A DNA stretch of 10,053 bases from positions 1,113-11,165 of the forward strand of contig DQHS01000082.1 of NCBI GenBank assembly GCA_003524365.1, read 5' to 3'. Made by a program: the position numbers and the translations under genes. The DNA is from Cellvibrio sp. GTDB taxonomy: Bacteria; Pseudomonadota; Gammaproteobacteria; Pseudomonadales; Cellvibrionaceae. Each line of letters begins with the position of its first letter. The stretch's first letter is position 1. Below are positions 1 to 6,189 of this stretch, in pieces. The notes under the pieces are model-generated. The model saw only the letters and a list, made by a program, of their open reading frames with translations. It was not told the origin of the DNA and did no database searches.

Positions 1-2
1 AC

Positions 3-1631
3 ATGTACAAGTCAACCGATGGGGGGGTGAACTGGACCGGAATTACGATTCCGCCCTTGGTTACCACCTTTACCGATGCGGCTCAGCCCACACCTATCAA
101 ACCGTATATTCCCCATTTCGTTCGCGATATGGGCACGGATGCGAATCGCAAGTTCTACGTTGTGTTCACCAAAGACACCGGGCCCGGCGCGGGCGGACCT
201 GGCTGGCTCTACAGCTTTGACGGTACGAGCTGGAGTTCACCGCTGAAGACCGGACCCTGGACCGAGGCCGGTTTGGGGGGGCTATCGGTCTATGGTTCGG
301 GTGCAACCACGAGGATTGCCTTGGGCGCGACCAACACTTGGTACGGGGCCTCTCCGGCGATCTATTACTCGCAAAGTGCTGGCGCGAGCTGGACAACCAT
401 TGGTGACGGGGGCAATACCTCGATTGGCTGGATGGATGACGTTGAAATCAACCCCTTCAACCCCGACCACGTACTTCACGTGTATGGCGGTGGTGTCTGG
501 GCAACCACCAATGCGTCCAGCGCCACACCCAGTTGGACCTTGACGGTGGATGGCATAGAAGAGTTGGCGACTCGCACCCTCATGACACCGCCGGCAGGGG
601 CTTCCTACCTCTTCCTGGCCGGGTATTGGGACGTGGGAACCCAGGTACACACTAACCTGAACGCCAAGCCGACCACAAACCCTGGCAACCTGACGTTCGG
701 CAACGGCAACGGCGTCGACATGGCTTGGGAAAATCCGGCCTACATCGCGGCCATCGGCAACACCAACGGCGGTGGAAACACGACCACAGTGGGGGTCTAT
801 TCGACTAACTCCGGCGCGAGCTGGTCGGCGTTTGCCACCCGGCCGCCGTTCGCACCCGCTGGTGCCAATATCGACCAAGGCGGCGGAACTGAAGCCAACA
901 TCGCGGTGATGGCGCAAGGCAAACTGGTGTGGGCACCCTCGACCTCCAGTGGCAACACCACGTCAAACGGTGTGCCTTACTACACGACAGATAACGGTGC
1001 CACCTGGACGGCAACGAATTTGCCGGTTCCCACGCAGACGTCAATTGGCAGTGCCTACCATGTGGCAGCCGACCGCAAGAACCCGAACAAGGTCTATGCC
1101 TACGACAGTGGTGGTGCTAGGTGGTCAAATACCAACGGTAGCTTCTACTACTCGAACGACGGTGGCAAAACCTTTACCAAGTCGACCGACTTAACGCTCG
1201 CCACGGGGTTGGGCTTCCAGTCATATCTTAGTTCCTGGCTGGCGGTGAACCCCTATGCCGAAGGCGATGTGTGGCTGACCAATGGGCACAACGTGTTTCA
1301 CTCGACGGATTCGGGCATGAGCTGGACCAAGCTGACCACCATGAGCTCGGTACCGGCGAACTTCGATCAGTATCAGGGGCCAACGTTGCAAGGCGCTTCG
1401 CGGGTTGCCTTGGGTAAGCCGATGCCAGGCTCAAGCTACTCGGCGGCCGTCTACCTGATCGGAACCGTGGGTGGGGTCGCTGGAATCCACCGGTCCGACG
1501 ATGCAGGCGCGACCTGGATTCGAATCAACGATGACGACCACCAATGGGGAGGCGTCGGCGCCATGGCGGCAGACCACAACGTTGCGGGTCGAGTCTACGT
1601 GGCCGGTCGCGGGGTTCTTTTCAACAACTGA
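3..1631 (+). CDS. GH74 family beta-propeller glycoside hydrolase (xyloglucanase type), C-terminal part, 5' end outside window
   Basis: The reading frame is open from the first bases, so the start lies upstream; 542 residues are visible. GH74 enzymes are secreted endo- or exo-acting xyloglucanases built from two seven-bladed beta-propellers. Seven Asp-box (BNR) repeats of the form S-x-D-x-G-x-x-W are visible at residues 4-11, 123-130, 267-274, 328-335, 384-391, 434-441 and 498-505. The segment AADRKNPNKVYAYDSG (D at residue 357) resembles, from memory, the conserved stretch carrying the second catalytic aspartate of GH74; the first would be off-window. The end, NVAGRVYVAGRGVLFNN, matches the usual last blade of the family, so the GH74 module itself ends naturally. 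About 200 N-terminal residues are probably missing. Asp-boxes also occur in sialidases, but spacing and the closing blade favour GH74. The gene is much richer in GC than its downstream neighbours. Confidence 0.85.
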   Translation: MYKSTDGGVNWTGITIPPLVTTFTDAAQPTPIKPYIPHFVRDMGTDANRKFYVVFTKDTGPGAGGPGWLYSFDGTSWSSPLKTGPWTEAGLGGLSVYGSGATTRIALGATNTWYGASPAIYYSQSAGASWTTIGDGGNTSIGWMDDVEINPFNPDHVLHVYGGGVWATTNASSATPSWTLTVDGIEELATRTLMTPPAGASYLFLAGYWDVGTQVHTNLNAKPTTNPGNLTFGNGNGVDMAWENPAYIAAIGNTNGGGNTTTVGVYSTNSGASWSAFATRPPFAPAGANIDQGGGTEANIAVMAQGKLVWAPSTSSGNTTSNGVPYYTTDNGATWTATNLPVPTQTSIGSAYHVAADRKNPNKVYAYDSGGARWSNTNGSFYYSNDGGKTFTKSTDLTLATGLGFQSYLSSWLAVNPYAEGDVWLTNGHNVFHSTDSGMSWTKLTTMSSVPANFDQYQGPTLQGASRVALGKPMPGSSYSAAVYLIGTVGGVAGIHRSDDAGATWIRINDDDHQWGGVGAMAADHNVAGRVYVAGRGVLFNN

Positions 1632-1694
1632 TGCATCAATGGCCAAATCAATGGAGCAAGCTACATCGACTCGATCAATTGGGCTGTGCCGTAG
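1632..1694 (+). other. In-frame open stretch after the GH74 stop codon (possible lost C-terminal tail)
   Basis: Directly after the TGA at 1629-1631 the same frame stays open for 20 codons to TAG at 1692-1694. The translation begins CINGQINGASYI and ends INWAVP. It keeps the base composition of the gene rather than that of the AT-rich spacer. This could be the remains of a longer C-terminus cut off by a nonsense change, or chance, since 20 open codons are not rare in GC-rich DNA. Confidence 0.25.
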
Positions 1695-1747
1695 TCTCAT
1701 GTGGCTGACGCCTTAATATTTCTTCTTTCTAGAGAGGATAGAAAAAG

Positions 1748-1784
1748 CGACCTGGTGACGATCAATTCGTCCCAGGTCGTTTGT
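1748..1784 (+). terminator. Rho-independent-type terminator after the GH74 gene
   Basis: An 8-bp perfect outer stem pairs CGACCTGG (1748-1755) with CCAGGTCG (1772-1779). A one-base bulge and a 5-bp inner stem, GACGA (1757-1761) with TCGTC (1767-1771), leave a loop of five bases. The stem is preceded by AAAAAG and followed by TTTGT, a short T tract. It lies 117 bases past the GH74 stop, so it probably ends that transcript and isolates the fucosidase gene. Confidence 0.7.
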
Positions 1785-1838
1785 CTATCTGGAAGTGCCG
1801 TTTGCTGGTATTCATGCAAGCATGTTGTCTGAAGTCTC

Positions 1839-1852
1839 TTCACGTTTGTGAA
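1839..1852. promoter_or_regulatory. Candidate operator dyad upstream of the fucosidase gene
   Basis: TTCAC-GTTT-GTGAA is a perfect inverted repeat with 5-bp arms and a 4-base centre in the region that should hold the fucosidase promoter. Such dyads are typical of helix-turn-helix repressors that control sugar genes. I cannot assign it to a regulator family, and no regulator gene is in the window, so this is a weak candidate. Confidence 0.25.
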
Positions 1853-2115
1853 TGATTTTTCGTTTTAATGAAAGTTTTTACAAGCACTCGTTTTGTCTGG
1901 AAGTGGTGAGGCGAGTGCCATAAAAATTTTCTGTAAGAATGCATATCAAGCAGCGTAAACATAGGGCAAGGTTTGTAAATTCTGAACGGTAAAAATTTTT
2001 ATCGTTATATGATTCAAGTGAATTTAACGTGGGGAAACTGATTTTATTGGTTGGTCCCCCATTTTATTTTTCACAAGTTTTAATCAACGGAATAGCAATT
2101 AAAAGAGATTATAAA

Positions 2116-4203
2116 ATGAAAAAATTATTTGTTATGGGGGCATTGTTGCTGAGCATGGTGAGTAGTGCTTGCTTTGCCAATACTGCACCTCCCAAACCAT
2201 TCGGGCCAACGCCCAATGAAAATCAAATGGCATGGCAGGAGATGGAATATTACGCATTCGTGCATTTCGGTCTAAATACTTATACCGACCAACCTTGGGG
2301 CTACGGCAATGAGGATATTAACCTTTTTAATCCCACAGAATTAGATGCGCGCAAATGGGTGCGCATTATGAAAGACGCTGGCATGAAAGGTGTGATTCTT
2401 ACCGTTAAACACCACAGTGGTTTTGCACTTTGGCCTTCAAAATATACTGAGTATTCGGTAAAAAATTCTCCCTGGAAAAATGGCAAAGGTGATTTGGTTC
2501 GCGAAGTTTCGGATGCCTGTAAAGAATACGGTTTAAAGTTTGGTGTTTATTTGTCGCCTTGGGATAGAAACCGTGCCGATTATGGAACGCCTGAATACAT
2601 AACTTATTTTCGTAACCAGCTAACCGAACTGCTGACCAATTATGGACCCATTTTTGAAGTCTGGTTTGATGGAGCGCATGGTGGTGGTGGTTATTATGGT
2701 GGTGCAAATGAAAGTCGCATGATTGATCGCGCCACTTACTATGATTGGCAGAACACTTATAAGCTTGTGCGCAAATTACAACCCAATATCGTTATTTGGA
2801 ATGATGGTGGAGTCCGGGCCGATTTGCGTTGGGTGGGTACTGAAGGTGGTTGGGTAGGCGAAACTAATTGGAGTTTGTTAAATGCTAAAGGCGACGTGCC
2901 TTGGAATATGCTGCATTTTGGCGTGGAGAACGGCGATTCATGGGTTCCTGCGGAGGTAAATACCTCAATCAGACCAGAATGGTTTTATCACCCCAGCGAA
3001 GATGACAGAGTAAAAACAGTTTCGCAGTTGATGGATACTTACTATAACTCCATCGGTCGCAATGCCACGTTATTGCTCAATTTTCCCATCATGCCTAATG
3101 GACAAATTCATAAAACTGACGAAAAAAATGTTATTGAGATGGCTAGGGTGGTCAAAGACAGTTTTGCCGTTAATCTCGCTGAAAAAGCAAAAAAAATAGA
3201 GGCCACAAATGTTCGATCTAACAATAATTTGTTTGGCGCGGCAAATACAGTGGATGGCAACAAAGAGACTTATTGGGCGACTGATGACAATCAGACCACT
3301 GCCTCATTGACGATAGAATTTAAAAAACCGACGACATTTAATCGATTTTTAGTGCAGGAATATATTCGCTTGGGGCAGCGTGTTAAGGCGTTTACGCTGG
3401 AAGCGTTTGTTGACAACACATGGCAGGAAATAGCACAGGGAACAACGATTGGTTACAAACGTATTTTGCGTTTCCCAAGTGTTTCCGCGACCAAAGTGCG
3501 GTTTAATGTTACCGACTCAAAAAGCAGTTTGGTAATCTCCAATATCGGCCTTTACGACGCTCCTGCACTGTTGAATGCGCCGCAGATTTTGAGAAGCCAG
3601 AATGGGGAAGTTACCATTAAAAGCAGCGATGTCGGCCCCTACATCTATTACACATTGGATGGAAGTAAACCAACGCCAAAATCCAAAAAATATACCGGCC
3701 CAATACCAACAGACGAAAAGGTTGAAGTACGGGCGATTACTCATGATGTTTCCTCAAAAAAGAGCAGCCCGGTAGCCGTAGAACACTTTGTCATTAGTCG
3801 GAAAAATTGGAAAATTTCAGGCGAGAAAGATGAAAAGGTCAGCTATGTCCTCGATGGCAATCCTTCAACGCATTGGTACCATCCGGATCCTAAAAAATTG
3901 CCTATTGATCTTGTGATCGATATGGGGGAAACACTCAACTTAACTGGCTTTAAATATCTACCCCACGATGACACTATGTGGAACCCAGGGTTGATTACTC
4001 ACTATGAGTTTTATGTGTCTTTGGATAATGTAGAGTGGAAATTGGTGAGTCAAGGCGAGTTCTCCAACATCAAAAATAACCCTGTAACACAGGTGAAGAG
4101 TTTTGATTCTGAAAAAGCTCGCTATATCAAGTTGCGTGCTCTGCAAAATACATCTGGAAATAACAGGGTGGGTTACGCAGAGATCGATGTGGTTACAATG
4201 TAA
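2116..4203 (+). CDS. Secreted GH29 alpha-L-fucosidase with two F5/8-type-C (CBM32-like) domains
   Basis: The 695-residue product should release terminal alpha-L-fucose from glycans by a retaining mechanism. The ATG at 2116 starts a typical signal peptide (MKKLFVMGALLLSMVSS, likely cleaved after CFA, about residue 21); an in-frame GTG at 2029 would bury it. AAGAG lies 8-10 bases upstream as a weak ribosome site. The GH29 catalytic domain covers about residues 35-350, with YYAFVHFG, VKHHSGFALWPS, VYLSPWDRN and the nucleophile motif VWFDG (D185). E243 in VGTEGGWVGETNW is my tentative acid/base. A discoidin-like domain follows (about 358-481), then a chitobiase/Fn3-associated segment (about 485-563, YYTLDGSKPTP) and a second discoidin-like domain (about 565-695, VLDGNPSTHWY). 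The motifs look closer to the alpha-1,3/4-specific GH29 subgroup than to broad fucosidases. It is flanked by terminators, so it is probably monocistronic. Confidence 0.92.
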   Translation: MKKLFVMGALLLSMVSSACFANTAPPKPFGPTPNENQMAWQEMEYYAFVHFGLNTYTDQPWGYGNEDINLFNPTELDARKWVRIMKDAGMKGVILTVKHHSGFALWPSKYTEYSVKNSPWKNGKGDLVREVSDACKEYGLKFGVYLSPWDRNRADYGTPEYITYFRNQLTELLTNYGPIFEVWFDGAHGGGGYYGGANESRMIDRATYYDWQNTYKLVRKLQPNIVIWNDGGVRADLRWVGTEGGWVGETNWSLLNAKGDVPWNMLHFGVENGDSWVPAEVNTSIRPEWFYHPSEDDRVKTVSQLMDTYYNSIGRNATLLLNFPIMPNGQIHKTDEKNVIEMARVVKDSFAVNLAEKAKKIEATNVRSNNNLFGAANTVDGNKETYWATDDNQTTASLTIEFKKPTTFNRFLVQEYIRLGQRVKAFTLEAFVDNTWQEIAQGTTIGYKRILRFPSVSATKVRFNVTDSKSSLVISNIGLYDAPALLNAPQILRSQNGEVTIKSSDVGPYIYYTLDGSKPTPKSKKYTGPIPTDEKVEVRAITHDVSSKKSSPVAVEHFVISRKNWKISGEKDEKVSYVLDGNPSTHWYHPDPKKLPIDLVIDMGETLNLTGFKYLPHDDTMWNPGLITHYEFYVSLDNVEWKLVSQGEFSNIKNNPVTQVKSFDSEKARYIKLRALQNTSGNNRVGYAEIDVVTM

Positions 4204-4247
4204 CTACTTGTTCATTACCCATTTATAACGGTGTTCCCACCTGCTAT

Positions 4248-4280
4248 GCCCAATCATTTCAGTCATTGAAATGATTGGGC
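4248..4280. terminator. Strong hairpin after the fucosidase gene, probable terminator
   Basis: GCCCAATCATTTCA (4248-4261) and TGAAATGATTGGGC (4267-4280) form a perfect 14-bp stem around the five-base loop GTCAT, starting 45 bases past the fucosidase stop. The T run (TTTTT, 4291-4295) begins ten bases after the stem instead of directly, so termination may be inefficient or may need another factor. The hairpin could also protect the 3' end of the mRNA. Confidence 0.6.
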
Positions 4281-4334
4281 CGCAGTGTAGTTTTTATGTG
4301 CCTGTTATTTATGAGGATCCTCACTCCCGTATCA

Positions 4335-4378
4335 TTCCCTTTTCTTTTCTTAGCTTTTCTTCGCTTTTCCCATCCCCC
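4335..4378. repeat. Pyrimidine-rich low-complexity tract
   Basis: On the + strand 40 of 44 bases are C or T. The tract is made of repeated CTTTTC-like units, including AGCTTTTCTTCGCTTTTCCC. It has no coding potential. It could be a slippage-prone spacer or a single-stranded-prone element in the ebo leader; no function can be assigned. Confidence 0.5.
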
Positions 4379-4392
4379 AGAGTAATGCTCTA

Positions 4393-4407
4393 ATAAGTCA
4401 TACTTAT
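4393..4407. promoter_or_regulatory. Candidate operator dyad upstream of eboA
   Basis: ATAAGT-CAT-ACTTAT is a perfect inverted repeat with 6-bp arms and a 3-base centre, 141 bases before the eboA start and just upstream of the poor promoter match near 4420-4448. It could be a repressor or activator site for the operon. No cognate regulator is encoded in the window and the assignment rests on symmetry alone. Confidence 0.3.
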
Positions 4408-4462
4408 ACCGATTGGCTCTTGCTCAAGGATTTGGTGTGCGCTGACATTTTGCTTACAACCC

Positions 4463-4512
4463 ATCTTGCTTCGCTCCCCCTGCCTAAAAACTAGCCAGAG
4501 GTGAAGCAAGAT
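4463..4512. repeat. Inverted repeat in the eboA leader
   Basis: ATCTTGCTTC (4463-4472) and GAAGCAAGAT (4503-4512) are perfect 10-bp arms separated by 30 bases, ending 35 bases before the eboA ATG. No T run follows on either strand, so it does not look like a terminator. If transcribed it would fold in the 5' untranslated region, where it could affect translation or mRNA stability. Confidence 0.4.
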
Positions 4513-4547
4513 AAAAACAATAACCTTCTCCTAAAAGCTGTAAAACC

Positions 4548-5219
4548 ATGAGCAATCCCTGTCTGGCGCTATTGAATAGTGTGTTGGCAGTGCGTGTGAA
4601 TTCTGCGGTTTATGAATTTGTACAGCGCACTCAGGATCTAATTTCCACTGGCATTACGGATGACCGTTTTACCCAGCTGGTATCTCTGGCGAGCAGGCAT
4701 GTGCCGCGCCAGATGCTTGACCCCTCTGGCGAGGAACGTGATCTCGCCGCTGCATTAATCCCTGGATGGAGCCTGAAGGCCTGGAGCCTGCTGGATACTG
4801 TTCGTGTGAGTTTTGTACTGTCGCGTTCGGATTTGGCTGAGCCAGGATTTGCCCAGTGTTTCAACCAATGGTTTCGTTTTGCCGATGAAGGCGAAGCCTG
4901 CGCCTACTATCGCGCGCTGTGTTTATTGCCTGAACCTAAACAACATATCTGGCGTGCCGCCGAGGGTTGCCGCACTAATATGCGCTCGGTATTTGCCGCT
5001 GTCGCCTGCGATTCCCCTTATCCTTTTTTGCATTTTGACAACCTCGTCTGGAACCAAATGCTGCTCAAGGCTTTATTTATTGGTGAGCCGTTAAGCAATA
5101 TTTACGGATGTAATTTGCGCACCACACCGGAATTAATCGCGATGGTTAATGACTATATCGATGAGCGGCGCAGTGCCGGGCGCGATATTCCGGCGGATGC
5201 CCAGTTATTGCTGGCGTGA
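4548..5219 (+). CDS. eboA: EboA domain protein, first gene of the ebo operon
   Basis: This 223-residue, apparently soluble protein has no signal peptide. It is recognised as EboA by conserved segments of that family: ADEGEACAYYRAL (112-124), WRAAEGCRTNM (135-145) and WNQMLLKALF (168-177), followed by IYG and a C-terminal ELIAMVNDYIDERRSAGRDIP. The biochemical role of EboA is not known; it marks ebo/EDB clusters, which in cyanobacteria are needed to bring a scytonemin precursor to the periplasm. The first ~90 residues are less conserved in appearance and mostly helical. The ATG has no good Shine-Dalgarno sequence; I keep it because the frame gives a family-like length. It heads the operon, 55 bases before eboB, and the leader contains dyads that may regulate it. 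Confidence 0.88.
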   Translation: MSNPCLALLNSVLAVRVNSAVYEFVQRTQDLISTGITDDRFTQLVSLASRHVPRQMLDPSGEERDLAAALIPGWSLKAWSLLDTVRVSFVLSRSDLAEPGFAQCFNQWFRFADEGEACAYYRALCLLPEPKQHIWRAAEGCRTNMRSVFAAVACDSPYPFLHFDNLVWNQMLLKALFIGEPLSNIYGCNLRTTPELIAMVNDYIDERRSAGRDIPADAQLLLA

Positions 5220-5274
5220 CCCCCACAACCACTTTCTCTGTCAGTGCGACAGACAATCACCAGGAATTTTTACT

Positions 5275-6171
5275 ATGAAATTTTTTGATCCGCATATTCA
5301 TATGTGCAGTCGCACTACAGATGATTACCAAGCCATGGCAGCGGCGGGCATTCGTGCGGTAATTGAGCCAGCGTTCTGGTTTGGTCAACCGCGCACCAAT
5401 GTTGGCTCGTTTATCGATTACTACGCGAGTTTAATTGGCTGGGAGCGCTTTCGCGCTGCGCAATTTGGTATCACGCATTACTGTGCGATGGGCTTGAATT
5501 CCAAGGAGGCCAATAACGAAGGTTTAGCGCGTGAAGTGTTGGAAATTTTGCCGCAATTTATTTTAAAAGAAGGCGTTGTTGCCATCGGTGAAATTGGTTA
5601 CGACGAAATGACCCCTGCCGAAGAATTTGCCTATCAAGCGCAATTAAAAATGGCCGTGGATTACGACATGTTGGTGATGGTGCATTCCCCGCATCGCGAT
5701 AAAAAGCGCGGCGTGTTGCGTTCAATGGATGTCGCGCGCGAAATGGGTGTGCCCATGCATAAGTTAATTATGGATCACAACAATGAAGAGACTGTGCGCG
5801 ATGTATTGGACTATGGCGCCTGGGCAGCGTTTACCATTTATCCCAACACCAAAATGGGTTCGGCGCGCATGGTAGAAATTGTGCGTGAATATGGTCCTGA
5901 ACGCATTATTGTGGATAGTTCTGCCGACTGGGGTGTGAGCGATCCGCTTTCTGTTCCCAAAACTGCACAACTGATGTTGGAGCGTGGCATTGATCCGGCA
6001 GCGGTAGAGCTGACTACTTGGAGTAATGCGATTGCCGCTTACGCCCAGTCCGGTCAAATTGATGTGGCTGCTTTAATGCAAGCGCCAGTGATTGATCAGC
6101 GCCAAATGTACAGTGATAACTCAGTATTGCGCGGCCAAAAACCGCGCGTTGATGAACCCGTGCCTAACTAA
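5275..6171 (+). CDS. eboB: TatD-family metal-dependent hydrolase EboB
   Basis: The 298-residue product is an amidohydrolase-superfamily TIM barrel of the TatD type. Metal-binding candidates are in the expected order: HIH (H7, H9) after the first strand, GEIGYDE (E106), VHSPH (H137), MDHNNEE (H168) and VDSSADW (D214 or D218). The ATG at 5275 was chosen because MKFFDPHIHM puts the HxH motif at the first strand, as is normal, and because AGGA lies nine bases upstream; a longer in-frame start at 5149 would overlap eboA and precede the conserved domain. TatD proteins are often DNases, but members in ebo clusters are thought to act on the unknown ebo metabolite; the substrate here is unknown. It is followed after 18 bases by eboD. 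Confidence 0.9.
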   Translation: MKFFDPHIHMCSRTTDDYQAMAAAGIRAVIEPAFWFGQPRTNVGSFIDYYASLIGWERFRAAQFGITHYCAMGLNSKEANNEGLAREVLEILPQFILKEGVVAIGEIGYDEMTPAEEFAYQAQLKMAVDYDMLVMVHSPHRDKKRGVLRSMDVAREMGVPMHKLIMDHNNEETVRDVLDYGAWAAFTIYPNTKMGSARMVEIVREYGPERIIVDSSADWGVSDPLSVPKTAQLMLERGIDPAAVELTTWSNAIAAYAQSGQIDVAALMQAPVIDQRQMYSDNSVLRGQKPRVDEPVPN

Positions 6172-6189
6172 AAAGATGTAGCAGAAATC

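Larger units (their letters stand above)
1632..2115. other. Intergenic region between the GH74 and fucosidase genes
   Basis: These 484 bases show no convincing gene on either strand. The first ~70 bases stay GC-rich like the GH74 gene; the remainder is AT-rich. Contents are the terminator at 1748-1784, a dyad at 1839-1852, and the inverted repeat GCACTCG (1884-1890) / CGAGTGC (1912-1918). The ten bases TCTGGAAGTG occur twice, near 1788 and 1896. The fucosidase promoter presumably lies between about 1800 and 2090, but I see no -35/-10 pair good enough to place. Confidence 0.6.
4204..4547. other. Intergenic region and putative ebo operon leader
   Basis: These 344 bases hold no convincing gene. 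In order I see the 14-bp hairpin, the 12-bp palindrome TGAGGATCCTCA (4312-4323), a pyrimidine-rich tract (4335-4378), the dyad ATAAGT-CAT-ACTTAT (4393-4407) and the inverted repeat at 4463-4512 just before eboA. The promoter of the ebo operon must lie here. TTGCTC followed after 17 bases by TGACAT (about 4420-4448) is a possible but poor sigma-70 match. eboA has no clear Shine-Dalgarno sequence. Confidence 0.6.

Noticed and set aside
282..917. Long minus-strand open frame (211 codons) opposite GH74
   Set aside because: It is antisense to a gene with clear Asp-box repeats; its translation is low in pattern and rich in R, G and C as expected from the complement of GC-rich coding DNA.
3..1631. 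Sialidase (GH33) on the basis of Asp-box repeats
   Set aside because: The number and spacing of repeats, the AADRKNPNKVYAY segment and the closing GRVYVAGRG blade fit GH74; no sialidase arginine-triad or FRIP motif was seen.
2029..2115. GTG at 2029 as the fucosidase start
   Set aside because: It would place 29 residues before a standard signal peptide; the ATG at 2116 gives a normal N-terminus with a weak ribosome site.
2116..2190. Lipoprotein signal in the fucosidase (SSAC)
   Set aside because: The position three before Cys is Ser instead of Leu, Val or Ile, so a lipobox is unlikely; signal peptidase I cleavage after CFA fits better.
4204..4547. tRNA or small RNA gene in the gap
   Set aside because: No cloverleaf or CCA-type end was seen; the structure found consists of simple inverted repeats.
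5237..5253. Small hairpin TCTGTC-AGTGC-GACAGA between eboA and eboB
   Set aside because: A 6-bp stem without a T run is too weak to call a terminator or regulator; noted only as a possible mRNA structure.
5149..5274. Upstream ATG at 5149 as the eboB start
   Set aside because: It overlaps the end of eboA and adds residues before the first barrel strand; the ATG at 5275 has AGGA upstream and the expected HxH position.
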